Source: Geosiphon pyriformis (taxonomy: Eukaryota; Glomeromycota; Glomeromycetes; Archaeosporales; Geosiphonaceae). Taken from it: a DNA stretch of 64,000 bases. Shown here piece after piece: positions 38,730 to 51,796 of this stretch (positions are counted from its first letter, which is position 1; the number at the start of each line of letters is the position of its first letter). The translations under genes and the position numbers were made by a program. A model generated the notes under the pieces. That model saw nothing but the letters and a program-made list of their open reading frames with translations, had not been told where the DNA came from and did no database searches. The stretch covers positions 2,317,426 through 2,381,425 of the forward strand of contig JAAOMT010000128.1 of the NCBI GenBank assembly GCA_016748015.1, in the 5' to 3' direction.

Positions 38730-41700
38730 CTACACAATTATATTAACAGAAACTGGGTTACCAATACCTGAGAAAAAAGAACAGGATTTGCAAAAGCCAA
38801 AACAGACACCAAAAGCTTCAGCAATACCAAGCAATTTAACCATACCATCCGAGAACCTTAAAACCAAACCAAAAACCAAGATGGGAATTGAGCTATCCAC
38901 CAAGATTAGACTATTCTTTTCTATGTATACGTGATGCTTGGCACAAACCAACCAAATGTCATTCCTGAAAGTGACACAAAAAGAGCACATAAAATTAGCA
39001 ATCTTAATGCCAGCAACTTTGGGATTATGGAAGATAAAAACAGCCTCTTGAATTCATCCTTTGAAAACAAAACTCTTATAAAAAGCCGAGGATATCAGGA
39101 AATTTGAAGCACAAGTCGACAGCAGCTGCAATACACTTGAAGTAGAAAAGAAAAGACCAGAAAGCATCTTCCAAGAAGACATACAGGATTCCAAAACCCG
39201 ACGATGAGCTGAATCATCAATTACACAAGAAAACACATGATCAGACACCTCTATTTCACCACAATACAGACACAGAACACTAGAGTAACATCTATTATAA
39301 ATGTGCTTTCGAACAGCCATGGGAAGCTGACAGTGCAAAGCCTTCATAAGGTAAGTATGAGTGTTAGCAGTGTGCCTATTGGTGAAACCTGTTGCCATAT
39401 GCGAATTAAGATGTCAAATCCTAAAAGAACTAGGCCAATTAACATCCAAGTGCAACTCTTCAAGGAGAAACCCAGAGCTGAAACTGACCTCCCAATGTGC
39501 TTGACAAACAGCATGAAAAACATCTCAAACAAAGTGTCTAGAATTACCAGAGACAATACCATTATCCACCAACAAAAAATGTTCATCAACACAAGGAGGA
39601 AGAAACCAATCAGAGAGAGTTGTAGCATCAGCAATGCTATTGGCTTGATTATTTCCCGATACACCAGAGTGACCCTTAACCTTGTGCCAGCTAACCCTTA
39701 AATTTTTACTGTATATAACATTCCTAATATGCCAGCGCTCAATCCAACACTGATTGTGAAAGTCAGGATACACCAAGTCAACCTCTGACATGCAAGCATC
39801 CAAGGCCACCTGACTATCTGAAAACAGATAAACAGAACGAGCTACAAGTATGCATTCCAGAGCCAACACTACAGCCTGCAATTCTGCCAAAGTAGATGAC
39901 ACCAAATCCTAAACACTAATACCCAAACCCAAGTTAATGTCCTCAAAAAAGACAGCAGCCCCAGTCCTACAACCAGTCATGCCCAAATTTTTCAATGACC
40001 CATCTGTATACACAGACAAACTATTAGCACCAACCCGAGAAAGATGATCACATACAGACACAAAATCATCAGACCCACAAATGTTTACAGGACTAACACC
40101 AACCAAGACTGAAGGAGAAGAATGGGAAGCCCCAAGAAACTTAACTGAATGTACAAACCACTCAGGGACTGGACCATAAGAATCCAGCCTCTTCTACCAC
40201 TTAAAAGTGAGCCAGCTAAAGACATTACTATGATGATCTTGAAGCTGGTCCACGAAGGCAATGCCATAACGCCAAAGAGATGGCAAAAACTTAAAAAACA
40301 AAAATTCGCCAAGAATAATAGACATAAGAACCCCACTGCGAAACTGGAAAGCACTGGCCAGAGAACCACCCAAAGGCAGCTTGCAGTCAAGAAGGATGGA
40401 AACCATACCAGCCAAGAAATTATTAGAAACACTAACACGAATATGAATAGGAGAAATCAATGGATGGATCAGCTGCCAATACAGAACTTGCAAGTCATGA
40501 GACCTGTGACTGAACAAACACCCTAAAATCCCACTAGAGTTTGCGAAACTAATAAGCAAAGCAATCTTACTTTTAGACTGACACTGCGAAAAGGACTTTA
40601 AACCATAAAAAGAAGGATGGTGAATCGTATCACTAGAAAAATCCAGTAGGAGGCCAAATTTAAGTTTCAAGCCTTTGTGAATCAGAACATCCTATTTGTT
40701 GCACACACCAACAGGAACAAAGCTGAACTGCATTCTATAGCTGATTATAGAATGGAGGACTGCTGACACCAGATACAAAAATTGCTTATTCAAAACTGCC
40801 TTCCTTAGAACCAGATTGGTAGAAAAATGAACATCTGAATTCACCTTAGCCAAACTAGACTTTAAAAGACCCTCAGTTGAGAAAAAAATACCCAAGTACT
40901 GATGAGATTTACCCTTTTTGGCGATGAAGATCGGCGAGCCACTAATGGATAGAAAAAGATTGCTGACCTTGCTATTAATGAGAATGACCACTGTCTTGTC
41001 GTTATTGATTGAAATGTCATTAATTTGAAAAAATTCACTAGTTACATTGAAAATATGCTGGGTAGCAATTTGACTGCTACCAACTCAGATAGTATCATCA
41101 ACAAAAGCACCAGCAGCAAAAAAAAAAGAGAGCCCAACTTGAGATTCAGTATGACCACTTTTGGAAACAAAATAAGAAATCAACCTATACTTACACATAC
41201 TTTCCTAATGCTTGACTTCACACAACAGAGAATCATAAAATATATGCCACAGAAGGGGGGAAAAACCTCTTTTTGGTTCAGGCCATCATGCACATGATAG
41301 CCATTTATCAAACTGAAATCTGTTATTACACGGTTGGTGTAATTCTTATGAATACTGCCAAAAAACCGAATAAATTTGCTGCACATCTTAATCTTAACCA
41401 AACTCTTCTCAAAATGCTCCCAGCCAACCAAATTGTAAGCTTTTTGCATGTCCTGCAAAACCAAACAAAGCTCTCGGTTTTTTTCCAAAGCATTTTTAAT
41501 AACTAAACCAATAGCAAAAATAGGTGATTGAGTCATCATACCCTTTAAAACTGAAAAATTGTTACCACGTAGGACATTATAAGAGCTGCAAGCCAGCAAG
41601 ATCCTATCCAAAAGAATCTTGGAGAGAATTTTGCAAGCCGTTTTGATCAAAGCAATAGGATGAGTGTTTGTGAAAACACCCTCTCACTCATAGGACTTGG

Positions 41701-43440
41701 AAATCATTGAAACCCAAGCCTCTTTCCAAGAACTGATTCACAAGACAGACAAAAATTCAACAGGACCAGAAGCAAACCCAAAACTAACTCATCACAATGT
41801 TTCCACAGCTCATTAGAGATACCTAAGAGACTAGTGGCTTTACCATCAGGCAGGTCAGAGACCACATAATGCAACTCATCAAAATCAATTGCACACATCA
41901 CCCCAGAGAATGCCTCATCAAAAATGTAGTCCAAAGATCAGTATTGATAAGACCAAGTATCAGAGACATCATTGACCACTACATGCTTCCTGGTCTATTC
42001 TTCCATAATATTATCCACTTTGGATTTCACCAAATCAGGCTCAAGAACCAACTCATCACCCATGACCAAATGATTCAAAACCACCTTGCGAAAAGGTTAT
42101 TCCAGCATGCTTCTGATCATGTGATCTTTATCCATCTCAAAACTCTCCATCCTTCTATCTATAACAGACCTGATGTTTGCTTTCTTAACTCTCAAAGACT
42201 TAGCAAGCTTGGATGCACAATAAAACTTCTTAGCACTAAAGAGAGCAGAACAAACACCATCAGTGTCAGCACCAAAGTCTATCACACTCTGCACAACTGA
42301 AGCCCTATTATTGTCCAAAAAAATCTAATGTTCTATAAAAAACTCAAAATTTGCAACACATTCCTCATGTAAAGCCTTGACAATTTTGGAAACCAAAAGC
42401 TTCAATTTGTGAAATCTTGAAGATTTCTTGGTGAAAACATTATTGAAGCCCTTGAACCACTTTTTCTTGAACACTTCATTAGCTGAGAGAACCATTATCT
42501 TGCGAACAACACTCCACATTGCATCCAAGTTCAAAAATCTCGCAGAAGTGACAAACTCATCTGAAAACATTATAGCATTGGCCAATGTGGCACCTTTAAA
42601 ATTGTTCTATCTAATCTTATCAGTGCTCTTAAAATTGAACTTCCAATGATTCCTATTTGCCTGTTTGCAAAGAGAGTTCAACTGCACATCCAAAAGCCCA
42701 CCCAAGCTTATGGACACAGAGACAGCCTGGTGATTCATATTATAATGTTTGCCAACTCCTAAAACATTACGATATACAATTGCACTGACCAGACTTGGGA
42801 AAACAAACACATAATCAATTGTCTTCTTCACACTTCTTGAATTTTCCCAAGTAGGACTTTTCGCAACTAAACTACCTGACAGAGAGTTGACTAGCTCCAA
42901 ATTAAGGCACTTCCTAAAACTCGTGCTTTTACACAAACCATCCTCATTGAAATCACTCCCAAGAATAATGAAAGAAGATTCATTAACAGCCTTAGTGATA
43001 AAAGAGTTAACTTCTCCAGCCTGAGAGAACCGAACCACTGAAGAAGCACCTGCATAAAGCCCTAAAATTGATACCAAAAGTTTATTCTTGAACAGCAACT
43101 TGATAGATAGGAGCCAACCAGGCACCTCAGAAACCTTGTATACATGTCTCGCCAAAGAAGAATTTACGACAATCACAACATTAGCACCCAAATAACCAGA
43201 ATTCAAGCCAGAGGTAAACACTCTTATACCATCAAATTTGTTGATGATCCAGGAGCGAACCCTTCCCTTTAACTTTGTTTCTGTAAAAATTGAAATCAAA
43301 TTGTTCATGTTATTGTGCCAATAAATGATGTCATCCTGTTTTGTAGAATTGTTCATACCCTTGACATTGCAAGTAGCAATTTTCCAAACCAGACCATTTA
43401 TTGAGATGAAAGGGCAGACAACAAACCCAACCCAGAGCAC
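38730..43440 (-). pseudogene. LINE D ORF2 (APE endonuclease, RT, RNase H)
   Basis: Endonuclease 43390-42600, with FTETKLKGR and ILGSDFNEDG. Linker 42585-41700. RT 41650-40700, with LVLQDMQKAYNLVGW (motif A Asp now Asn in AYN) and FVDDT intact near 41090. A thumb/connection region follows at 40670-40200. RNase H at 40050-39525 keeps VYTDGSLKN, LAELQA and SDSQVALD, the D-E-D set. A Cys/His segment (CLYCGEIEVSDHVFSC) lies near 39290-39235 and the C-terminal segment at 38990-38730. Frame changes at about 41700 and 41000-41180; from 40991 down it stays in one frame. Confidence 0.8.
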
Positions 43441-45352
43441 AAAAGATCCAATCTAGTCAAAACTGTACCAACCACTACATCTAAAGCCATCATTTTCGAT
43501 TCTAAACCACCAACTTTAGTGATCAGGATTTTTGAATTACTAGAACCAAAATCAGAAGCTGTATTGTCAATTGACTGTGACAGGAGGAGAAGAAAAAACC
43601 TAAGGAGCATTCAACACCATGTTCAAATCTGCACTCAAATCCAGAGGAGCAGAGATGACAGGAGAGGAAGCTAATGAAGCAAAGGGCAAAGACACCAATT
43701 CAACAAAGCCCAACCTTTTCAAAATGCCAGAAACCTGGTCAGCCAAGAGTTCCAAAGAGCATTCCAAGAATGCCAAATGATCATTCAGACCTGCAACCAC
43801 GAAAAAATTAGAATTCATTGATAGAATTTTGACATTCGGAGATGACTTTACACCAGAAACAACCAAAGGAACCACATGAGAAAAAGATCTACCAGCTACC
43901 TGAGCCCAAGTTTTACCACCAAAAGAAACTGGACAAGCAATTGGCGCCCACCTCTTTTTATAAATGTCAGCCAAATGGGCCTGATCTTGAAGAGTAACCA
44001 CATGTCTATCATGCCTCCTAGAATTCCCATCCGCAGAGCACATATCCGAAACATGACTGAAATGTTTACATGTAGCACAACAGATTAGAGAAAGACCAGC
44101 CCAATACAAACTCACCCCCTTAAAGATTGGAACTGAACTAATTGCAGCCAACTTGAAAGCTTCATTAGCAAAACAGATGACAGTGCACCTATCTCAAACA
44201 TATATAACCGAATTATGGCCAATAACACAGGTCTTCCCACCATATGAATCCAACAGACCAGAAAGATCATAAGCAGTGGTGCCAACTGGAAGAGTATAAA
44301 GCAATGTCTGATGCTGATCTCTCGATACCCATGTTTGTTTATTACCAATTGCCAAAGCCACACACACCAAATTCTTTTTCATGAGAACCGACCACTTGGA
44401 TGCAACCAGGCTGGCTACTTCAGATGATTTGAATTCAACCAGGGCCTTTTGCCAAAGACCAATCAGCTGCATCTTGATGGACACAATCTTACCAAATTTA
44501 GAAAATACTGATTCCACTGCCGATCTGGGAAGATCTACTGAGATCTCCTTAATGATTACCTCCCAATCTGAATGGCTGTTTGCTTTTTTAACATTATTAT
44601 TAACCAAGATTTTCTCACTGACTGCCATTTCCTTTGCCTTTATCAAGCTTTTCTCAGAAGTAAATGAAGATCTAATGATCCCAGAAAATTTTGAGGGAGT
44701 CAATGCCCCCCCCTCCTCAAAACCATCAATTCGATAAAAAATTTTTTTAACAGAAACTAACTTATTACTATTGGTTTTTCCAGACACTGATGAAAGCTCA
44801 ATATCCAAAGCATACAATTTTACTGGCTCAAAACTTAACACATAACTCAGTAGACAATAGCCAATTGGATTCAACAAACTTAGGTACTGGAAGCACCAAC
44901 TCAGTATTGTTGTCACTTAGAGAATAAAGAGAAGACATTTTAGGTGGCTGTCCTAAGATGTAAGACCTAGTTTGCATTTTCTTTGGAGTAGTGTTGTTTA
45001 CCATATTGTCAGTCTCAGAAGCATTGAAGTTGACATAACTCATCTCTTCAGCTACTATGTTCTTTAAATTCTCAATATTTAACACTTTACTTATACTGGA
45101 TTCCTCATTTTTAACTTCGCTTCCCCAAAACACCTTTCGATTGTCAACACCTGAATGTAACAGAACAGCAGGCAAAGAGCCAGCCAACAAATCCACAATG
45201 CTGACAGCAACTCCAGATTTTTTAGCCTTCTTATATGATGGACTGCGAGAATAGACACTCTCAACTTGTGCTTTCTTCTTGTTGTCTGACTGGGACCCCA
45301 ACCCAGTTGATCCAAAACCAGAGCCACCAGCAGAGGAGCCAGCTGGTTTCAT
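43398..45352 (-). pseudogene. LINE D ORF1 (RRM-like + zinc-knuckle-like)
   Basis: Starts MKPAGSSAGGSGFGSTGLG at 45352. The first frame change is near 44830. An RRM-like stretch (VIIKEIS to KALVEF) lies near 44560-44430. The CCHC-like segment (CATCKHFSHVSDMC, near 44080-44035) has slightly different spacing from LINE A (CRKCGRLGHLALEC). The C-terminal helix (ILITKVGGLESKMMALD) is at 43610-43440. The ATGA stop/start overlap of LINE A reads ATAA here, consistent with G-to-A changes at both the start and the stop. Confidence 0.7.
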
Positions 45353-45511
45353 AGTGACAAATAAATCAGAAGGAAGAAAAATAACTGCGAAAACTGAAGA
45401 TAAAAAAGAAAGGGAGAAATTATTTTTTTAACAAAGTTCATGCTCTCATTATGGCCAGGGGATCGACAAGAGAGAGATATTTTTACTTTAATTTTAATAA
45501 TATATTTTTTT

Positions 45512-47790
45512 TTTATTAGAGTTTAACAAGCAAGGCCCAACCACTATTTAATGCAATATAATTACATAGGGTCTTAAATTAGATGTAGTTCACATATTTT
45601 TTACATGTAATCAGCTATTCGAACCAGTTTAGGCTATACTATGTTGATGCACCAGAAGAAAACTTACCCAAAAATGACATCTTTTGAATAACTAAAAACA
45701 GAGTCGCACTATAAAGAACCAATCCAACCAGCCATTCAGCTGTTTTTAAGACATCAGCTTTAACATCAATAGGCTTATGTTCTCAAAGGGATAACAAATT
45801 AGAAAACACATCATCATTCAAACCAACTGGATGCTCTGAATCACCAGACATATTGATATCCTCCATGCAGCATTCTTTTTTTAAAGAAACCACTTCCCTT
45901 CCCAACTTACCAACAATCTTACTAAAAGAACCCATATGTACCATAACCTTATTGACCTTAAGGCCAAGTTTACTGCTTGAGACCAAATCCCCATTAATAA
46001 ATTGCTCAAACAATTTGACCAAGGAACCAACTGGTTTAACAATAGACTCAACCAAAGTAGAAAGCTTGACCAAATCAGATTCCAAAGAAGCCAACCAGAA
46101 AGACACTAAGGAATCACCAACAACCATAGAAGAGGAAATAGAAGCCACCAAGGGAGGAAACTCAGAAGAATCCAGGAAAGCAGAAGCTTTTGCATAAGAA
46201 ACACCATTCACAAAATGAGACTTGAAAACCTTGTGAACCTTGGGAGTAGGAGGTGGAGAAATCTTGCAATCCACAACCAGATGGCCCATTTCTTGACACC
46301 TAAAACAGCGCCAGCAGCCAGAAGTTTCTCACCAGATATAGCATTTCTTTAGAGTACCAGTCTTGACTACAGCAGAATCTAAATTGCCTTAAGAGTCAAA
46401 TGTAACCAAAGCAAACTGGGAACGATGACCAGAATTAGGAGAATAAGGGATGAAACATGTTCAACCACCAATCTGAGAAATCATATTACTGATTTCAAAG
46501 GCAGTACAGCCAAGGAAAAGGTTAACCAATTTGGCCTTAAACTTATTACAAGACAAAATAGTCTCATTTTGATTCACTAGAGAGAAGATTCTAACACTAT
46601 CCTTGCCCATTAAGACTGACTAATGCTTCAAGACAAACACAGCAGAGTCTAACTTTTCAAAATAAACCACCACATATTGCTAAATGCCAGCAGGCTTCAG
46701 CACAACACGAGTAACACTACCAAATACATTGAGAGCCAACTTAACATCAGCAGCAGACACAACCAAAGGTACATCACACAGCACAACAGCAGCAGGAAGG
46801 GAACCAGATTCAGAAACCACCAAAGACTTGGCAATTTTGAGAGTGGCCAAATGAACAGAGCTTGTAAGCTTAACCAGAAATACAGCTTTTAAAGACTGTT
46901 AAGAAGCAAACTCCACACAGAAAAGCTTTACATTGTCTTTTGAAACAGATTTAGTACCCAAGAAACCATGCACAGACTGAAAAATACTCTTAACATGAAC
47001 CAATTTGATCTTAAAAGTAGCACCAGGCACCAGAGTGGAGGCTACCCACTCAGCAAATCTTTGACAACTAGTAATAGTTTTCCAAGCATCACCAGAAGTA
47101 GCACCAGTAACTAGAGAAGGAGATAAATCAGTTTCTATTTGATCAGTCCAGTTCCCAAGAACAGATGACCCAACAGGAAGAGATTGTTTTGCTTCCACTA
47201 CCAGCGATGATTTGCCGGAAGACACCACATTTGGCAACACAGCCAGTAGTTGATCTTGGTCCATCTTGGATGATGTGCCAGATAATGCTATGGAGATCTT
47301 ATCTAAGATCTCATTGGAAACCACAAAGAGGTTCGGTGTAACAATAGCAGAGGCAAGCAACTGCCCCCACTTTTCTGAACTTCTGGTCTTTTTGACCATT
47401 TTTTTTAAAGAGGTGGTGCTAGAAGCACCAGGTGTTAAATCTATAGAAAGGAAGACCAGCTTATTTACTGGTCTATTATTAAAAACTTTTGGGCTCTTGG
47501 TTGGGGTGGAGGCAACACTGGGACTAACTCAGGTGTGTCTCTTTGAGAGGACTTTGACTGGTGAGAAACCAGCCAAAGATGAGGAAGTTACTTCAGTAAC
47601 TATCAAAGACAGCTTATTATGATTACTGGATAAGAAAAAGGCTTCTAAAACGTTTTGTCTAGTTGCTTCTACAACAGAGAGAGCTCCTCTGGTTGAAATT
47701 TTATTAGATATTTCAGGACAGATATCAAGTGCAGCTTTTTTATTCTTTGTTCTGGTCGTGGTCATAAAATTAAGGAGACAAAGAGTTTTT
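45512..47790 (-). mobile_element. Element G: ORF1-only element with a LINE-type 3' tail
   Basis: A 2.3-kb minus-strand unit: one ORF1-like gene (47765-45783) followed by a 3' UTR that aligns with the LINE 3' UTRs (ACATGTAA/ACATGTAG, then TTGGGCCTTGCTTGTTAAACT near the end) and an A-rich tail. No endonuclease or RT. Element H has the same structure, so this is a family and not a single deletion. Inferred to be non-autonomous and mobilised by LINE RT that recognises the shared tail. Confidence 0.7.
45783..47765 (-). pseudogene. Element G ORF (RRM-like + CCHC protein)
   Basis: Starts MTTTRTKNKKAALDICPEIS. The open segments 47765-47529, 47399-46899 and 46289-45783 share one frame over about 660 codons; only in-frame stops break it. 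Residues near 46870-46690 (SLPAAVVLCDVPL to YVVVYFEK) look like an RRM. A CCHC knuckle (CFRCQEMGHLVVDC) lies near 46307-46266. The C-terminal part (FWLASLESDLVKL to REVVSLKKE) may form a coiled coil. It resembles LINE ORF1 proteins in layout but is not close in sequence to those of LINEs A, B and D. Confidence 0.65.
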
Positions 47791-48271
47791 TTTATAATAT
47801 ATTTAATATTAAAAACTTGGACAATTTTATTGTAAAAAAAACTTACTATGTTAATTTAGATAAATTAAACAACATTAAATATACAATTTAACAAAGTTAT
47901 TATTACTATTTTTGTTAATAATATTGTTATAAATTAAAGTAATAAATTAATAAATAACAAAAAAAAAGACTATTAAAAATAATATAAATTAAAAAAAAAG
48001 ATAATATATGAATATTAACAAGTAATTTTTTATTTATAAATATTCAGATATTTAAAAATTAAAAATTAAAAAAAAATAAGCAATAAAAAAAATATTGAAT
48101 ATATAAATATTATTTTATTATATTAACTTTTAATATGTTTTTTATAGTTAAAAAACTTATTATTTATATAACTATTTAAAATAGTCAATAACTAAATTAG
48201 CAATTAAATTAATAATTAATAATTATAATCTAAAATAAAGTTGCTAATTATATAATATTATTAATTAATAT
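47790..48271. other. AT-rich island
   Basis: Nearly pure A/T between element G and LTR element A. No gene seen. Confidence 0.7.
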
Positions 48272-49008
48272 TGTTATGGTTGAAATCCATAGTTTTTATT
48301 AGTTATCATATGTACTAGCCACTAATGTCATATAATTAGCCACCCTATTTTTAGATAGTAATCGTTGACCTGATTAATGACCTGACTGTTGACCTGATTA
48401 TTGACCTAATCATTGACCTAATCAATAACCTGATCATTAACCTGATCATTGACCTATTCATTGACCTGATCATTGACCTGGTCATTGACCACTTTAGATA
48501 GCTATATAAGTGATAATTTCCTTAGCTGTAGAAAGACATGATCAAAGTAATGAAATAAAACAATATCAATTACTTCCTCTTATATTGCTTATTTCCTTTT
48601 CCTTACCTTCAAGTATCTACTTGTTGGCATTTACATACCTTATCTTTTCCCCTTCTTGATTTGTATTTGTTAGAATTAGTCTAAGAAGCAATTGGCTTGC
48701 TCTTGTAATTCATTAAATAAAGAAATAATTGAAAAGCACAATGATAGCTGTTATTGATTCTAAGAATCGCTGAGTTGAGGCATAGAATAATAGCAGCAGT
48801 GTTATCTTGTTGACAATTATGGACTATTCCTCTACCTTCAGATTTAAGAAAAGATTAGCAACTGTGATTTTTATAAGACTGATCATGCACATTGAATCCA
48901 TACTCATTCAATTCGCTCATTGAAGTTGAATCCTCTTTGATTATTTCCATTATTCTACAATCCTGTTCTCCCTTGCTATCTGTTAGCTTATTACTCCAAC
49001 CCATAAGA
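48272..49008 (+). repeat. LTR element A, 5' LTR
   Basis: 737 bp. A TATA box (TATATAA, 48503-48509) lies just downstream of an array of ten 12-bp units (type ATTGACCTGATC, 48364-48490). The inner end reads CCCATAAGA where the 3' LTR has CCCGTAACA. No TGG-type primer-binding site is obvious just inside. Confidence 0.95.
48364..48490 (+). promoter_or_regulatory. 12-bp tandem array upstream of the TATA box in the 5' LTR
   Basis: Ten units of the type (A/G)TTGACCTGATC plus a partial one, ending 12 bp before TATATAA. The 3' LTR has two units. Location in U3 next to the TATA box suggests an enhancer-like role, which is inference. Confidence 0.75.
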
Positions 49009-49060
49009 TAAAAGTAATGCTCCCTATGAGGTTGTCAAAATTCACTTATTCCCTCATTGT

Positions 49061-50640
49061 ATGGGTGATTACTTATATCTGCCACAGCAATCAGAAGAAC
49101 ACTTTGCAGCACACAACAGAAATGACCTAGATTTTATTGAACTTAATTCTCTGCCCTCTTGCTTGATCTGCTTTCTTCTTGAAAAACAATCCAGTAGACA
49201 ATTCCAAGACTTTTGGAACTGGTTTTTGAATGAGCATTTAGCTGAAACCTACACAGCTTATACAACCTATTACTTTGACCAAGCTTATTTTGAAAATGAC
49301 TTTGAAGAAAGAAACAACAGTATTAATCAGCTCTTATATTCTGCAACCTTTGAGCAACAGCCCCCTAATTTCGAATATCTGAATCATCAAATCCACATTT
49401 GGATTGCCCATCAAGCAACTGAAACTCCCTTTGAAACAGAAGAAGAAAGCTACCAAACTGCTCCTGTTTTTGACCTTTTATTAAGTGAATCAGATTCGTC
49501 TACACAAACAGTTACCTCTGAACTAATGGCTAATGACCCCATGCAAACAAACATTCTGGCTACCCTCCAAGGTATACAAACTGCTCTAGGAAGAAGAAAC
49601 AATACCCCACTACCACTATTTAGAGGTGATGCACAAGATCCAATTGAATGGTTGGATGATTTTGAGAGAACTGTCACAGCCAACCAGTATGATGAAGAAT
49701 AAAAGTTCCAAATCGTTGGTGGCTACCTCCAAGGCTCTCCTGCTACCTGGTTCTCACAAGAAACAGATGCCAATGCTTAACACAGAATAATTAGATGGAC
49801 ACCAATTAATGCTGAAGAAGAAAATATCTCTTTTACTATCTGATTTGAGACCAAGTTCAGAACCCCAATATTAATATCAAAATGGTGCATGGAATTGGAA
49901 AGAAGAACCCAAGGTTTTGGAGAAGTAGTGACTGAATATGCCAAGGCTATTAGAAAGCTAATCAAACATGTAGACTCTGAAAGAAATTGGACAGAAGAGC
50001 AGAAAATTCACTCCTTCACAAAAGGATTGAGAACTGATCTATCATATGCTTTTTGGCCCCTCCTGGCCTTGAAAGATAACCTTATCATGGATATGGCCAT
50101 TGAATTAACACAAAGAATTGAAGATAACCAAAAGATGCACTTGGGATCCACACTACCAGTTTTTGCTTCTGCTCCTGTCATGGCTCTTGTCCCTCAAATG
50201 GCTGCTACTTTTTTTGCCACTCATACTCAAAATTCAAATGAACAGTTAATAGACAGACTCACAGCAAATCTAGCCCAGTTATTAAAACTCTTAGCCCAAG
50301 CAGTTAGAGAAAATTAACAACCACAAAGACCCAGATTTGAATCATGCTTCAATCAATCCCAGCAACCACTTTATCAAAAACAACAAAATCGTGGCCCACC
50401 TGTATGCTATCGCTGTGGATTAACTAGACACTTTTCAAGAGATTGCAACAATCTTCCACTGCCTCCACCAGTTCCCAGAAACAATGATGCCCAGAACAAC
50501 AGACCCAACAACAACAATGTTCCCAACCAAAGACCCAATCATGCCAACATCAATTTCTTTGGAGAGGATTCCCTAGTTGAAGCCACAAATTATCAGGCTT
50601 TAAATTGGTAGGTGCACCTTCAAAAAGTGAGAGTGCAAGC
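49061..50640 (+). pseudogene. LTR element A gag
   Basis: Starts at ATG 49061 (MGDYLYLPQQSEEHF). The capsid-like region includes PLFRGDAQDPIEWLDDFE (near 49610-49665) and, after stops, LERRTQGFGEVVTEYAK (near 49895-49945), typical of Ty3/Gypsy Gag. A CCHC knuckle (CYRCGLTRHFSRDC) lies near 50407-50448. In-frame stops at 49700, about 49778, about 49840, 50315 and about 50610 sit where Gln or Trp/Arg codons would fit. The frame is shared with protease and RT, so it was probably one long Gag-Pol frame. Confidence 0.8.
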
Positions 50641-50752
50641 CAACCAGAAAAAAACCTCTTTTACGCTTTTAACTTAACTAATGATAACCATGACATGGAT
50701 AAACTAGCAATCAACCTCTCTGAATTCACAAGAAAGAAGAAGAAAGCCAAAG

Positions 50753-51718
50753 TTGATTTCATCCAATAAAGCTTCTATATCAATTGTTGACAACAATGAG
50801 CCTCCAAAAGCCAAAGTTTTCAAAAACCCTTCAAAGTTGGAACCTCCAGAAATAGTACAAAAATCTGGCCCCTATTTTGTTGTCAAAGACCTTATGGAAA
50901 CCCCAGCACATATAACCTTTGGCCAATTGATGACCCATCCACAATTCAAAAAAGATCTTCACAAATCTTTGATTCCAAAGAAAAAGACACCTAAAACCAA
51001 CAAACACCCTCACCAAGCTGAACTTGCTGACAATAGCAATGTCACTCCTCTAATTTACAAAGCCCAAGTGGCTGACTACTTCATCAATTTGATCCTAGAC
51101 AGTGGATCATCTGTTAGTGTTATTGCTAAACACTTTCTTGAAGCAATTGGCAGAAAAATTGATGAACCATCCACACGACCAATGACCAATGTGCATGGTG
51201 ATAAGAAGAAAGGGCTTGGCATAGCCAAAGCTATTCCTGTCCACATCAATAGCATCAGCATTGAAACTGATATAGAAGTATCTAAAGTGAAAGAATACAC
51301 CATCATTGTTGGCAATGAATGGCTCAAGAAAGCAAAAGCTTTGCTTGATTATGAACTCTGTGAACTAACCATTAGATGTGATGAGAAACCTATTGTGATT
51401 AAATGTCATTATTGGACAACTCCCCCAGTACCCAAGCAAAGTCCAGAAGAAAATGAATCAGACAAATCAGATGATGAAGAAAGTGAGAAAGAAAAAGAAC
51501 AAGAAGAACAAGAAGAAACTGCTGAACTTGCCTATACCATCTTTACCAGCAATGGCAAACCACTGGATAATGTCAAGGCAGATAAAAAAGGAATCATTGT
51601 CAATGGCAAGCTGATCTGCTGGCCTTATTATAATATGCTCAGAAGAGCCTTTGACAGAAAGCCAGGCAAGAAAGCCAAATACAGTTATTGGTGGCATGAT
51701 CCTTATGCCCAGTGCTGA
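50753..51718 (+). pseudogene. LTR element A protease region
   Basis: 321 codons open in the gag frame. The retropepsin active site LILDSGSSVSVIAK lies at about 51090-51130 and a second strand reads YTIIVGNEWL near 51295-51325. An acidic stretch (EKEKEQEEQEE) precedes a C-terminal part ending PYAQC at a TGA, after which the same frame continues (CDKPLYSFSNE). The first Met is internal to the longer polyprotein and is not a likely start. Confidence 0.75.
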
Positions 51719-51796
51719 TGCGACAAACCATTGTATTCTTTTAGTAATGAATGCATGTCCTGCCTGATCTATTACAAAGATTGAGAACCAATCAGC

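Larger units (their letters stand above)
38611..45480 (-). mobile_element. LINE D, full-length non-LTR retrotransposon
   Basis: The most complete LINE here (about 6.9 kb, minus strand, uninterrupted). ORF1 starts at 45352 and ORF2 runs from about 43440 to 38730. The 3' UTR ends in CATTTAATGAGTGAAGTCCA read on the plus strand (38611-38630), followed by an A/T tail. RT and RNase H catalytic residues are intact, but stops and two frame changes in ORF2 inactivate it. Confidence 0.9.

Noticed and set aside
48267-48271. Firm 5-bp target duplication for element A
   Set aside because: Both flanks are AT repeats; AATAT and ATATA do not match, and only a 4-bp ATAT is compatible, which could be chance.
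48364-48490. CRISPR-like array
   Set aside because: The 12-bp units are contiguous without spacers and lie inside a eukaryotic LTR.
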